Notes: a model not told the origin generated them from the letters alone. A stretch of 64,000 bases of DNA from Nocardioides dongkuii (GCF_014127485.1 NZ_CP059903.1:3470001-3534000); one strand, 5' to 3'; positions 7,798 through 21,190 are shown, counted from the first letter of the stretch. Translations and numbers: made by a program.

Positions 7798-8900
7798 CCG
7801 ACGACGACCTCGACCCGCTGGAACTCCTTGAGGTCGGTGTAGCCGGTGGTGGCCATCGCCCGCTTGAGGGCGCCGATGAGGTTCATGGTGCCGTCGGCGA
7901 CCCGGGAGGGGCCGAAGAGGATCTCCTCCAGCGTCCCGACGGTGTCGAACTCGACCCGCTGGCCGCGGGGCAGGTCGGCGTGGTGGGCCTCGGTGCCCCA
8001 GTGGAAGCCGCGGCCGGGGGCGTCGGTCGCCCGGGCGAGCGGCGAGCCGACCATCACCGCGTCGGCGCCGCACGCGATCGCCTTGGCGAGGTCGCCGGAC
8101 TTGCCGATCGAGCCGTCGGCGATCACGTGGACGTAGCGCCCGCCGGACTCGTCGAGGTAGTCGCGCCGGGCCGCTGCGACGTCGGCGAGGGCGGAGGCCA
8201 TCGGCACGGCGACGCCGAGGACGGTGCGGGTGGTGTGCGCCGCCCCGCCGCCGAAGCCGACGAGCACCCCGGCGGCGCCGGTGCGCATCAGGTGCAGCGC
8301 GGCCTGGTGGGTCGCGCAGCCGCCGACCACGACCGGGACGTCGAGCTCGTAGATGAACTCCTTGAGGTTCAGCGGCTCCGCCTGCGAGGACACGTGCTCG
8401 GCGCTGACCGTCGTGCCGCGGATGACGAACATGTCGACCCCCGCGTCGACCACGGTCTTCGCGAACTCCTTGGTGCGCTGCGGGGAGAGCGACCCCGCGA
8501 CCGTCACGCCGGCCTCGCGGACCTCGCGCAGCCGCTCGGTGATCAGCTCGGCCTTGACCGGCTCGCGGTAGATCTCCTGCATCCGGCGGGTCGCCTCGGT
8601 GCCGCGCAGGCCGGCGACCTCCTCCAGCAGGTCGGTGGGGTCCTCGAAGCGGGTCCAGATGCCCTCGAGGTTGAGCACCCCGAGCCCGCCGTACCGCCCC
8701 AGGGCGATGGCGGTCGCCGGCGACATCACCGAGTCCATCGGGGCGGCCAGCACCGGCAGGTCGAAGCGGTAGGCATCGATCTGCCAGGCGATGCTGACCT
8801 CCTCGGGATCGCGGGTGCGCCGGGACGGCACGATCGCGATGTCGTCGAAGGCGTAGGCGCGGCGGGCTCGCTTGGCCCGCCCGATCTCGATCTCGGTCAC
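7794..8900 (-). CDS. GuaB3-family IMP dehydrogenase-related protein
   Basis: The 368-residue TIM-barrel protein belongs to the IMP dehydrogenase/GMP reductase superfamily but lacks CBS domains. The N-terminus (DDIAIVPSRRTRDP) and the C-terminal EFQRVEVVVG are hallmarks of GuaB3. The loop that carries the catalytic cysteine in IMPDH (GPGSICTT) reads GFGGGAAHTTR here, so His222 replaces the Cys. True IMPDH chemistry is therefore unlikely unless another cysteine serves. The start is GTG 8900. The gene is divergent from the ECF sigma gene at 9006 and coupled to the nitrilase gene. A canonical guaB lies at 10798-12300. GuaB3 function in actinobacteria is not settled. Confidence 0.88.
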   Translation of the reverse strand: MTEIEIGRAKRARRAYAFDDIAIVPSRRTRDPEEVSIAWQIDAYRFDLPVLAAPMDSVMSPATAIALGRYGGLGVLNLEGIWTRFEDPTDLLEEVAGLRGTEATRRMQEIYREPVKAELITERLREVREAGVTVAGSLSPQRTKEFAKTVVDAGVDMFVIRGTTVSAEHVSSQAEPLNLKEFIYELDVPVVVGGCATHQAALHLMRTGAAGVLVGFGGGAAHTTRTVLGVAVPMASALADVAAARRDYLDESGGRYVHVIADGSIGKSGDLAKAIACGADAVMVGSPLARATDAPGRGFHWGTEAHHADLPRGQRVEFDTVGTLEEILFGPSRVADGTMNLIGALKRAMATTGYTDLKEFQRVEVVVG

Positions 8901-8923
8901 CCACGAACTCTATCGAGAAGACG

Positions 8924-8951
8924 GGCAACCGAACCGGCGGCCCGATCGGTC
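8924..8951 (+). promoter_or_regulatory. Putative ECF promoter of sigma operon 1
   Basis: GGCAACC (8924-8930) is followed after 16 bp by CGGTC (8947-8951). Equivalent boxes with the same 16-bp spacer precede the two other sigma operons (19285-19312 and 27314-27341), suggesting autoregulation or cross-regulation. Transcription would begin near 8958-8961. Confidence 0.5.
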
Positions 8952-9005
8952 GGGCAGGGTATGGAAGCCCTGACCGGAGAGCGGTCGACGATCCCAGGAG
9001 CCCTG

Positions 9006-9529
9006 GTGGACGCACGCGCGGACTTCGACGAGTTCGTCGCCGGGCGCTCCAGCGGCCTGCTGCGCACGGCGTACCTGCTCACCCGGGACCACGCGCTAGC
9101 CGAGGACCTGCTGCAGACCGCGCTCGCCAAGGCCTGGTTCGCCTGGTCCCGGATCGAGGACCGGCCCGAGCCGTACGTCCGCAAGATCCTGGTCAACACC
9201 TACGCCTCCTGGTGGCGGCGCCGCTGGAACGGGGAGCACGCGTACGCCGACCCGCCGGAGCCGCCGCCCGCGAGCGGCGAGCACGACGCCGCCGACCAGC
9301 GCCACGACCTGTGGGCGGCGATGGGCCGGCTGCCGCGCCGTCAGCGCGCGGTCGTGGTGCTGCGCTTCGTCGAGGACCTCAGCGAGGCCGAGACCGCCCG
9401 CCTGCTCGGCGTCACCGCCGGCACCGTGAAGAGCCAGACCAGCAAGGCGCTCGCGAAGCTGCGGATCGACCCCGCGCTCGCCGCCGGCCCCGACCTCAGC
9501 CCCACCACCCGCACCAGCGAGGACCGCTC

Positions 9530-9533
<4 letters not shown>
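9006..9533 (+). CDS. ECF RNA polymerase sigma factor, SigE family (pair 1)
   Basis: This 175-residue ECF sigma factor has region 2 at about 5-70 ([20 protein letters not shown]) and region 4 at about 110-160, with the helix-turn-helix SEAETARLLGVTAGTVKSQ. The start is taken as GTG 9006 because AGGAG at 8996-9000 sits 5 bp upstream. ATG 8961 is in frame and would add 15 residues; it lies near the predicted transcription start, so a leaderless start there is possible. The stop overlaps the ATG of the partner gene as ATGA. There are two close relatives at 19344 and 27370. The signal and regulon are unknown. Confidence 0.9.
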
Positions 9534-13929
<4,396 letters not shown>

Positions 13930-13937
<8 letters not shown>

Positions 13938-15747
13938 CCCGGACGGCGACTTCCTGCCGATCGCCGACCACGGGCTGATCGGCGACCTGCGCACCTGCGC
14001 GCTGGTCGGCGCGGACGCGACCATCGACTGGTTCTGCGCCCCTCGCTTCGACTCGCCCAGCGTGCTGGGCGCGCTCCTCGACCCCGAGCAGGGCGGCGCC
14101 TGGCGGCTCGGCCCGGTCGGCGGCGCGACCACGACGACGCAGTTCTACTTCCCCGACTCCGCGATCCTCGTGACCCGTTTCCTCACCGAGGAGGGCGTCG
14201 CCGAGGTGCACGACTTCATGCCACTGATCCGCGCCCACGACCCCGACCACCGGCAGCGGCTCACCCGCCGGGTCGTCGCGGTGCGCGGACGCGTCCGGAT
14301 CCGGATGGAGCTCACCGCGCGGCCCGACTACGGCCGGTGCCACCCGACCACGGAGGTCGTCGACCAGGGGGTGCTGATCGCCGGCGACGGCGTACGCCTC
14401 GGCCTGACCTCGACCGCCGACCTCGACACCAGCGACGGCTCGGTCTCGGCCGAGGTCACGCTCGGCCCCGGCGACCAGGCGCTCTTCGTCCTGCACGTGC
14501 TCGGCGACGGGGAGGACCTGCGCCCCGACGACGGCGACGCCACCGAGCGACTCTTCGACCAGACCGCGGCGTACTGGCGCGGCTGGCTCTCCCAGTCGAC
14601 GTACACCGGCCGGTGGCGGGAGATGGTCAACCGCTCCGCGCTGACCCTCAAGCTGCTCACCCACGAGCCGAGCGGCGCGATCGTCGCCGCGCCCACCACG
14701 AGCCTCCCGGAGGAGCGGGGCGGCAGCCGCAACTGGGACTACCGCTACGTCTGGATCCGCGACGCGGCGTTCAGCCTGTACGCGCTGCTGCGCCTGGGGT
14801 TCACCGACGAGGCGGCGGCGTTCATGGAGTGGCTCTCCCAGCGGATGGGCGAGGACCGCGAGGAGAACCCCGAGCTCGGGCCGCTGCGGGTGCTCTACAC
14901 GATCGACGGCGACATCCCCCACGAGTCCGAGCTCGACCACCTGCGCGGGTACGCCGACTCCCGCCCGGTGCGGATCGGCAACGGTGCGGTCGACCAGCTC
15001 CAGCTCGACATCTACGGCGAGCTGATCGACTCGGTCTACCTGTTCAACAAGTACGGCCCCGGCCTCAGCCACGACGCGTGGGCGGACCTCACCCGGCTGC
15101 TGGAGTGGGTGCTGGCCAACTGGGAGCGCGAGGACGCCGGGATGTGGGAGATCCGCGACCAGCCGCGGGCGCACACGACGTCCCGGCTGATGTGCTGGGT
15201 CGCCATCGAGCGGATGATGCGGATCGCCCGGCAGCGCGGGCTGCCCGGTGACCTGGCCGGCTGGGCCGAGGTCCGCGACGCGGTCTACCACCGGATCATG
15301 GAGCACTGCTGGGACGAGGAGGTCGGGGCCTTCATGCAGCACGAGGGCGCCGACACCGTCGACGCCGGCGTGCTGCTGATGCCGATGGTGAAGTTCGTGG
15401 CGCCGAACGACCCGCGCTTCGTCTCCACGCTCCGGGTGATCGAGGAGCGGCTGGTCTCCGACACCCTGGTGTTCCGCTACGACCTCGGCCGCAGCCCGGA
15501 CGGCGTCGACGGCACCGAGGGCACCTTCTCGATCTGCTCGTTCTGGTACGTCGAGGCGCTGACCCGCATCGGCCGGCTCGACGACGCCCGGCTCGCGCTC
15601 GAGAAGATGTTCAGCTATGCCAACCACCTCGGCCTGTACGGCGAGCAGGTCGGCCTCACCGGCGACCAGCTCGGCAACTTCCCCCAGGCCTTCACCCACC
15701 TCAGCCTGATCAGCGCCGCCCTCAACCTGGACCGCGCCCTCGGCTGA
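13930..15747 (+). CDS. Glycoside hydrolase family 15 protein (glucoamylase/trehalase-like)
   Basis: This 605-residue protein has an N-terminal beta-sandwich (about 1-220) and a C-terminal (alpha/alpha)6 barrel (about 230-600). The barrel signature [16 protein letters not shown] and the late [15 protein letters not shown] and YGEQVG segments are characteristic of actinobacterial GH15 enzymes, of which the mycobacterial member is a trehalase. It probably releases glucose from trehalose or an alpha-glucan. No signal peptide is seen, so it is cytoplasmic. The start is GTG 13930, inside the end of zwf. A perfect 34-bp palindrome starts 24 bp after the stop codon. Confidence 0.9.
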
Positions 15748-15757
15748 CCCACCCCAG

Positions 15758-15817
15758 CTGTGGAGAACCTCGCCGAGTCGGCGCACATGTGCGCCGACTC
15801 GGCGGGGATTTCCACAG
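15758..15817. repeat. Perfect 34-bp palindrome with outer CTGTGGA/TCCACAG arms (copy 1)
   Basis: The core 15771-15804 is a perfect palindrome whose half-site is CGCCGAGTCGGCGCACA. CTGTGGA (15758-15764) and TCCACAG (15811-15817) form an outer inverted pair. The same core and outer arms recur at 48506-48570, and the CGCCGAGTCGGCG part recurs at 58039-58113. There is no T-run, and the next gene is in the same direction. Confidence 0.9.
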
Positions 15818-15858
15818 TCGGGCGGAACCGGGGGTGGGCGGGGGACGTCCTACCGGAC

Positions 15859-16737
15859 GTGCGTCATCCTCTGCTGGCCGCCGGCCTGCTGGTCCCGGTG
15901 CTGGTCCCGGTGCTGGTCGCGTGCGGCTCCAGCACCGACGTCGGGGACGGCACGGAGGGCGAGGTGGGCGAGGTGGGCGCCCCGCCCGCGGCCACGGCGT
16001 ACGACGGGCCGCTGCACGTCTCGCGGGCGGAGGCCCGGCACCCGCGGGCGGGGGCGGCGGGCGACGTGGTGCGGTGCGACACCTGGGGGGACGGCGGCTT
16101 CGAGGACGCCGAGGTGTACGCCGAGGGCGCGACGTCCGGGAGTCCGGCCGGCGCGCTGGAGACGGCGGCCAGCGAGCACGTGCCCGGCACCTTCCAGTTC
16201 CAGGACGGCCTCACGGTGGCGGCGCGCACCGACGACCGGGTGCTCTACGTGCTCGAGGTCGACGGCGTCGCGAAGCAGGCGCTGGTCGTGCACGACGGCG
16301 AGGGCACCGAGGGCGCGGGCGGCGACGGCTGGTACCTCGAGTCCTGGGCGCAGTGCGACCCCGCCGAGCTGCCGCGCGAGCACACCGACGCGATCGGCCT
16401 GGAGGTGTGGACCGACGGCGAGGGGCGACCGGTGCCGACCACCGAGCTCTCCGCCTGGCGCGGGCCGGAGCACTGCGACTGGCAGTCGATGACGTTCCTG
16501 CGGTTCGGCGAGCGCCGGCCGGGCCCGACGTACGTCCGCGACCCGCAGCGCTGGCTGCGCGACCAGCTCGTGGTGCCGTGGGAGCCGAGCACGACGCTGC
16601 CGGACGGCGCGACCGACACCGGCCTCGTCCGCGAGGGCCGGCGGCTGTGGCGCACCCCCGACGCGGTGTACGTCGGCCGCTCGCCCGCCGACGTGGAGCA
16701 GTGGCCGCGGCTCAGGGAGTCACCCGGCTGCGCGTGA
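15859..16737 (+). CDS. Putative lipoprotein of unknown function
   Basis: The 292-residue product begins at GTG 15859 with a short positive N-terminus, a hydrophobic core (LLAAGLLVPVLVPVLVACGSS) and the lipobox LVAC, so it should be lipid-anchored outside the membrane. The mature part holds several cysteine-containing repeats with CDTWGD, QCDP and HCDWQS segments, and no domain is recognised. An in-frame GTG at 15760 would read through the palindrome and destroy the lipoprotein signal, so it was rejected. The 3' end overlaps the convergent ACT-GNAT gene by 26 bp. Confidence 0.75.
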   Translation: MRHPLLAAGLLVPVLVPVLVACGSSTDVGDGTEGEVGEVGAPPAATAYDGPLHVSRAEARHPRAGAAGDVVRCDTWGDGGFEDAEVYAEGATSGSPAGALETAASEHVPGTFQFQDGLTVAARTDDRVLYVLEVDGVAKQALVVHDGEGTEGAGGDGWYLESWAQCDPAELPREHTDAIGLEVWTDGEGRPVPTTELSAWRGPEHCDWQSMTFLRFGERRPGPTYVRDPQRWLRDQLVVPWEPSTTLPDGATDTGLVREGRRLWRTPDAVYVGRSPADVEQWPRLRESPGCA

Positions 16738-17638
16738 GACCCGGCGCCAGCGGCACCCGCACCGTGAGCACGTCGGCCGCCATCCGGATCCGGCCGCGCA
16801 TGCCGGCGGCCAGCACCATCGGCAGCACCGCCCGGTTGTCCGCGCGGGTGGTCAGCACCACCTCGGAGGCCCCCAGCAGCTGCGCGAGCCGCGCGCCCTC
16901 GACCAGCAGCCGGGTCCCGATGCCGCGGCGCTGCCAGGCCGGGTCGACCCGCAGCACCAGCGAGCGCGCGCCGGCCTCGTCGGGGGAGGCCGCACCGACC
17001 GTCGCCAGCCCGACCACCGCGTCCCCGACGACCGCCGAGACCGAGCTGCCCTCCGCGACGTACTCGGGCACCTGGCCGCCGCCCAGCCGCCGGCCCGGCG
17101 CGGGGGCCGCGACGCCGTCCGGCTCGCGGTCGCGCTGGAGGACGTCGGTCACGAGGCCGGCGACCTCGGCGCCGCGGGCCCGCTCGGTGGCCGTGAACGG
17201 CGCGGTGCGCCGGACCTGCACCTCGACGTCGCCGACGGTCATCGTCAGCACGTCCTGGGGCCGGCCGGTGCCGTCCGGCGGGTCCGCCTCGGCGTCCAGC
17301 AGCAGCGCCACGAGCTCCGGGAACGCGGCCGGCTGGGCGAGGATCCGGCGGGCCGCCCGGACGTAGCGGACCGGCTGGTCGCCGAGCGCCGCCTCCGTGC
17401 ACGGCACCGAGACGACGTGGACGCCGCCCGAGGCCTCGACCAGCCGCGCGATCTCGCCGGGCCCCCAGTCCGAGGGCGTCCGCACCACGAGCTCGTCGGT
17501 GACCGTCCCGGGCCCGTCCTCGGCGCCGGGGAAGACCTGGAGACCCAGGATGTTCACCCCCGCCTCCCCGCAGTGCTGCGCGAGGGCGGCGAGCGCGCCG
17601 GGGCGGTCGGGCAGGGTCGTGCGCACTCTCCACAGCAT
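16712..17638 (-). CDS. ACT domain-GNAT acetyltransferase fusion protein
   Basis: The 308-residue protein has an N-terminal ACT domain (about 1-85; RTTLPDRPGALAALAQHCGEAGVNILGLQV) and a C-terminal GNAT acetyltransferase domain (about 150-295) with the acetyl-CoA motif VDPAWQRRGIGTRLL. ACT domains bind amino acids, so acetyltransferase activity regulated by an amino acid is plausible. The substrate is unknown. It starts at ATG 17638, divergent from the GT-C gene 96 bp away. The tail overlaps the lipoprotein gene on the other strand. Confidence 0.8.
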   Translation of the reverse strand: MLWRVRTTLPDRPGALAALAQHCGEAGVNILGLQVFPGAEDGPGTVTDELVVRTPSDWGPGEIARLVEASGGVHVVSVPCTEAALGDQPVRYVRAARRILAQPAAFPELVALLLDAEADPPDGTGRPQDVLTMTVGDVEVQVRRTAPFTATERARGAEVAGLVTDVLQRDREPDGVAAPAPGRRLGGGQVPEYVAEGSSVSAVVGDAVVGLATVGAASPDEAGARSLVLRVDPAWQRRGIGTRLLVEGARLAQLLGASEVVLTTRADNRAVLPMVLAAGMRGRIRMAADVLTVRVPLAPGLTRSRVTP

Positions 17639-17692
17639 CCGCCGAGCGTGCCCCGCCGACGTTGCGGGACCACGTCAGCGCTGTTGCGTGCG

Positions 17693-17720
17693 TGCAACGA
17701 ACGGGACCGGTGGGGTGTCT
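17693..17720 (+). promoter_or_regulatory. Possible ECF-type promoter of the GT-C gene
   Basis: TGCAACG (17693-17699) and TGTCT (17716-17720) are 16 bp apart. They differ by one base each from the boxes that precede the sigma operons. This would place transcription start near 17727, 8 bp before the ATG. The evidence is only pattern similarity. Confidence 0.3.
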
Positions 17721-17734
17721 GAGACAGTGTCGCC

Positions 17735-19258
17735 ATGCAGCGGCTCGGCGACCTCCTGCTCCGCATCGGTCGCGGGCTCACGGACCGGGTCGACTCCCGG
17801 TACACCGTCGTCCTCGCCGCCGCGGCGGCGTTCCTGCTCCGGATGCCCGGGCTGACCCGTCCGGTGCGCGCCGACGAGGCGGGGTTCCTGCTGGTCGGGC
17901 GCTCCTGGGACCCGATGCCGGACAGCGTCTTCGGCCACTACTTCGTCGACCGGCCGCCGCTGCTGATCGCGATCTTCGAGGCGTCCGACGCGATCGGCGG
18001 ACCGCACTTCATCCGGGTGCTGGGGGCGATCGCGTGCGCGGCGCTGGTGCTCGCCGCCGCGTGGGCCGCGCGGCTGGTCGCCGGCGTCCGCGCCGCCCGC
18101 TGGACGGCGGTCTGCGTCGCCGCGATCACCACCAACGCCGTGATCGACGCGGTCGCGGTGAAGGGCGAGCTGCTCGGGCTGCCGTTCGTGATGGCCGGCT
18201 GCGCGCTCGCCATCCTCGCGCTGCGGCGGCGCTCGGTGCCGCTCGCCCTGCTCGCCGGCCTGCTCGCCGGCACCGCGCCGCACATCAAGCAGAACCTCCT
18301 CGGCGGCCTGGTCTTCGCCGGCACCCTGCTGCTCGTCTCCGCGGCCACCCGCCAGCTGCCCGTTCGCGACCTGCTCCGGCTGTCCGCGGCCGGGCTGGCG
18401 GGCGCCGCGATCCCGCTGGCGGTGACGATCGGCTGGGCGCTCGCGGCCGGCGTACGCCTCGAGACGCTGTGGTACGCCGTCGCCGGCTTCCGCTCCGACG
18501 CGTCCGCGGTGATCGCGATGGCCAGCCCCAGCGCGCCCGTCTGGCGGCTCGGGGTGCTGCTGACCGCCGCCGTGGTCGCCGGGATGCTGGTGGTGCTCGG
18601 CGGGTTCGTCGTGCACATCCGCGACGAGTGGGCCCACGACCGCGCCATCACCGCCGCCACCGGCGCGCTCCTCGCCTTCGACGCGACCGCGCTGCTCATC
18701 GGCGGCAGCTTCTGGCGCGACTACCTCTTCCCGCTGCTGCCGGCGACCGCGCTCGCCGCCGCCCTGCTGGTCCGGCACGGCGACCGGCGCGGGCGCACGA
18801 TGCGCGGGGTGATCGTCGGCGCCGCCCTGTCCTCGGTCGCGTGCCTGGTCGGCTGGACGGCGTACAACGCCTTGGGGATGCAGGAGTTCCACGAGCACGA
18901 CACCGGCGCGGCGATCGCGGAGGTCGCCGAGCCCGACGACACGCTGGTCGTCTTCGGCGGCCGCGCCGACCTGGTGCTCGCGAGCGGCCTGCGGTCGCCG
19001 TACCAGCACCTGTGGAGCCTCCCGATGCGCACCCTCGACCCTGACCTCGAGGAGCTCACCGCGCTGGTCGAGGGCCCGGACGCGCCCACCTGGCTGGTCG
19101 AGTGGGTCGACTTCGACCTCTGGGACGAGGACGCCGGCCGCCGGTTCGCCGACGTCGTCGAGGAGCGGTACGTCGAGCACGGGACCGGCTGCGACGACCG
19201 GCCGGTGTACCTGCTCCGCGGGGTCGACCGGGCGCCGGTGCGCCCCGACTGCTCCTGA
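17735..19258 (+). CDS. GT-C type membrane glycosyltransferase (ArnT/PMT-like)
   Basis: The 507-residue protein has about nine to ten hydrophobic segments. Its first extracytoplasmic loop carries an acidic motif (RADEAGFL, about residue 45), the usual catalytic position of GT-C enzymes that use polyprenyl-phosphate sugars. A second loop motif FVDRPPLL is also typical of the ArnT/dolichyl-phosphate mannosyltransferase family. The C-terminal 120 residues are soluble and outside. It would glycosylate a lipid or protein at the outer face of the membrane; donor and acceptor are unknown. It starts at ATG 17735 and stands alone between two divergent or unrelated units. Confidence 0.78.
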   Translation: MQRLGDLLLRIGRGLTDRVDSRYTVVLAAAAAFLLRMPGLTRPVRADEAGFLLVGRSWDPMPDSVFGHYFVDRPPLLIAIFEASDAIGGPHFIRVLGAIACAALVLAAAWAARLVAGVRAARWTAVCVAAITTNAVIDAVAVKGELLGLPFVMAGCALAILALRRRSVPLALLAGLLAGTAPHIKQNLLGGLVFAGTLLLVSAATRQLPVRDLLRLSAAGLAGAAIPLAVTIGWALAAGVRLETLWYAVAGFRSDASAVIAMASPSAPVWRLGVLLTAAVVAGMLVVLGGFVVHIRDEWAHDRAITAATGALLAFDATALLIGGSFWRDYLFPLLPATALAAALLVRHGDRRGRTMRGVIVGAALSSVACLVGWTAYNALGMQEFHEHDTGAAIAEVAEPDDTLVVFGGRADLVLASGLRSPYQHLWSLPMRTLDPDLEELTALVEGPDAPTWLVEWVDFDLWDEDAGRRFADVVEERYVEHGTGCDDRPVYLLRGVDRAPVRPDCS

Positions 19259-19284
19259 CCGAGGCGGGAAATCCCGTGCCGGCG

Positions 19285-19312
19285 TGCAACCGATCGGCCG
19301 CCCACCCCGTTC
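19285..19312 (+). promoter_or_regulatory. Putative ECF promoter of sigma operon 2
   Basis: TGCAACC (19285-19291), 16 bp, then CGTTC (19308-19312). The predicted transcription start is near 19320, giving a leader of about 24 nt with GAGGGG before ATG 19344. It matches the boxes at 8924 and 27314. Confidence 0.5.
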
Positions 19313-19343
19313 CGAAGGGCATGGGACGACACGAGGGGCACGC

Positions 19344-19889
19344 ATGAGGCGCCGGGACGCCGCGGACGACGCGGCGTTCACCGAGTTCGCCGCCGGCGCC
19401 CGGCGACGGCTGCGCAGCACGGCGTACCTGCTGTGCGGGGACTGGGACCGGGCCTCCGACCACGTCCAGGAGGGGCTGGTCCGGGTGTACGTCGCCTGGC
19501 CGCGGCTGGTGAAGCAGGGCGGCGAGCTCGGCTACGCCCGCAAGGCGGTGGTCTCGGCGTTCCTCGACGCGAGCCGGCGCCGGTCGAGCCGGGAGGTGCC
19601 GGTCGAGCCGGACCCGTCCCGGGCCTCGACCGAGGACGTCGCGTCCGCGGTCGCCGACCGGGCCGCGCTGATGGCGGCGCTCGCCCGGCTGCCGGAGCGG
19701 CAGCGGGCCTGCGTCGTGCTGCGCTACTTCGAGGAGCTCGACGTCCGCGAGACCGCGCTGGCCCTCGGGTGCAGCGAGGGCACCGTCAAGAGCCAGACCT
19801 CCCGGGGCCTGGGCTCGCTGCGGTCCATGTTCGAGAGCGCGTCACGCGACGAGCTCACCGTCAACAGTGCAGGGAGCCCGTCATGGTGA
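19344..19889 (+). CDS. ECF RNA polymerase sigma factor, SigE family (pair 2)
   Basis: This 181-residue ECF sigma factor has region 2 at about 10-80 (LRSTAYLLCGDWDRASDHVQEGLVRVY) and region 4 at about 105-160 (VRETALALGCSEGTVKSQTSRGL). The start is ATG 19344, with GAGGGG at 19333-19338 as ribosome site; an upstream in-frame codon at 19284 falls on the promoter. The TGA lies inside the ATGGTGA start of the partner gene. It shares architecture and promoter type with the sigma genes at 9006 and 27370. Regulon unknown. Confidence 0.9.
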   Translation: MRRRDAADDAAFTEFAAGARRRLRSTAYLLCGDWDRASDHVQEGLVRVYVAWPRLVKQGGELGYARKAVVSAFLDASRRRSSREVPVEPDPSRASTEDVASAVADRAALMAALARLPERQRACVVLRYFEELDVRETALALGCSEGTVKSQTSRGLGSLRSMFESASRDELTVNSAGSPSW

Positions 19890-21133
19890 ACGACCTCGAG
19901 CAGCTGATGCGGGAGAACGTCGCGTCCCCGCCCCCCGACCACCTCGACCTCGACGCCGTGGTCCGCACCGGGCGGGGCCGGGTACGCCGCCGCCGCGTCG
20001 CCGTCGCCGGGGGCACCGCTGCGGTCGTCGCCGGCGTGCTGGTGACCGGCTCGCTGCTGACCGACGTCGGCGGCGGGTCCGGGCCGGACGCCGCCGACCG
20101 CGAGCTGGAACCCGTGGGCCGGGTCCTGACGCTGGCAGATGCCCGGGCCGGGGTGCCCGGCGAGGACTTCCGGGTGCTCACGTCGCTGACGAACGAGAAC
20201 CTCGACCGCGCCAACGGCCGCTACCTCTCGGGCGTCACCGACGACGGGCTGGTGCTGGTGACCGACGGCCCGCACACGGTCCGCAACCACACCCGGGTCG
20301 GGCTGCTCGACCCGGCCGAGGACGAGCCCCGCTGGCTCCCCGGTGGGCCGCAGCAGATCGACGGCCCGATCTCCCTCGGCACCGACCGGCTGGTCTTCCG
20401 CGGGCTGCGGCAGGGGGCCAAGGACGTCTCCGCGCGCGTCTTCGACCGGACGACCGAGACGTGGTCCACGATCGAGTGGCCCTCGCTCCCCCGCGCGGAG
20501 GTCCAGAGCGTCGAGGCCGGCGGCGACCGGCTCTACGTCTCCCTCGACACCGGGGGCGAGATCCGGAAGTTCGACCTGTGGTCGGTCTCGCTCACCGACC
20601 CCGGCGACGTCCGAGACGAGCAGACCGTCGTCGGCGACTTCGACGTCACCGGTGACCAGCTCACCTTCACCGCCACCCACAACGAGCCCAACGACCGCGT
20701 CCACGTGCGCGACCTCGCCACCGGCGAGGAGCGGGACTTCGACCCGCTGTCCGGGGACCGCTGCAACCAGCTCGGCCTGCAGCGCGTCGATGACCTCCTG
20801 GTCCTCAGCCAGTACTGCGGCACGCGCGACGGCGTCCGTGACGACCGCGTGCAGGTCGTCGGCACCGACGGCGAGCAGGTGGTCACCGTCCGCGGCGACG
20901 GCGTCGAGGCCGGCTGGGCGGGCGGCCCGGCGGTGCTCGTGACCGGCTTCAGCCGCGAGGACGGCGGCACCTACGCGTTCCGGCCCGAGACCGGCGACCT
21001 CGTCCAGCTCAGCGAGAGCTGGTCGAAGTTCGGCCTCGGCGGACCGGTCCCGCACGGCTCCGACCTGGCGATGTGGCACACCCCGGTCAACCGCGGCCAC
21101 GGCGCGACGCAGTGGCTGGCCGAGCTGGGCTGA
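19883..21133 (+). CDS. Membrane-anchored partner of the ECF sigma factor (pair 2), beta-propeller-like ectodomain
   Basis: The 416-residue protein starts at ATG 19883, with AGGGAG 6 bp upstream. It has a cytoplasmic part of about 38 residues with RVRRRR, a transmembrane segment at about 40-60 and an ectodomain of about 350 residues with repeated beta-strand motifs (RLVFRGL, RLYVSLD, LLVLSQYC) suggesting a propeller. No zinc-binding anti-sigma motif is present. Overlap with the sigma gene suggests a functional pair. The anti-sigma role is inferred from context only. A terminator hairpin starts 24 bp after the stop. Confidence 0.75.
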   Translation: MVNDLEQLMRENVASPPPDHLDLDAVVRTGRGRVRRRRVAVAGGTAAVVAGVLVTGSLLTDVGGGSGPDAADRELEPVGRVLTLADARAGVPGEDFRVLTSLTNENLDRANGRYLSGVTDDGLVLVTDGPHTVRNHTRVGLLDPAEDEPRWLPGGPQQIDGPISLGTDRLVFRGLRQGAKDVSARVFDRTTETWSTIEWPSLPRAEVQSVEAGGDRLYVSLDTGGEIRKFDLWSVSLTDPGDVRDEQTVVGDFDVTGDQLTFTATHNEPNDRVHVRDLATGEERDFDPLSGDRCNQLGLQRVDDLLVLSQYCGTRDGVRDDRVQVVGTDGEQVVTVRGDGVEAGWAGGPAVLVTGFSREDGGTYAFRPETGDLVQLSESWSKFGLGGPVPHGSDLAMWHTPVNRGHGATQWLAELG

Positions 21134-21156
21134 GCCCGGATCCCCCGCGAAACGCC

Positions 21157-21190
21157 GACGGCGCCGGCCCCCGAGGGGACCGGCGCCGTC
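21157..21190. terminator. Bidirectional terminator-like hairpin
   Basis: Perfect 11-bp arms GACGGCGCCGG (21157-21167) and CCGGCGCCGTC (21180-21190), extendable with C/G pairs. It lies between the convergent sigma-partner gene and groEL. There is no clear U-tract, as is common in high-GC actinobacteria. Confidence 0.75.

Noticed and set aside
15760-15858. Upstream GTG start for the lipoprotein gene, reading through the 34-bp palindrome
   Set aside because: It would put 33 extra residues before the lipobox signal; GTG 15859 gives a normal lipoprotein signal peptide.
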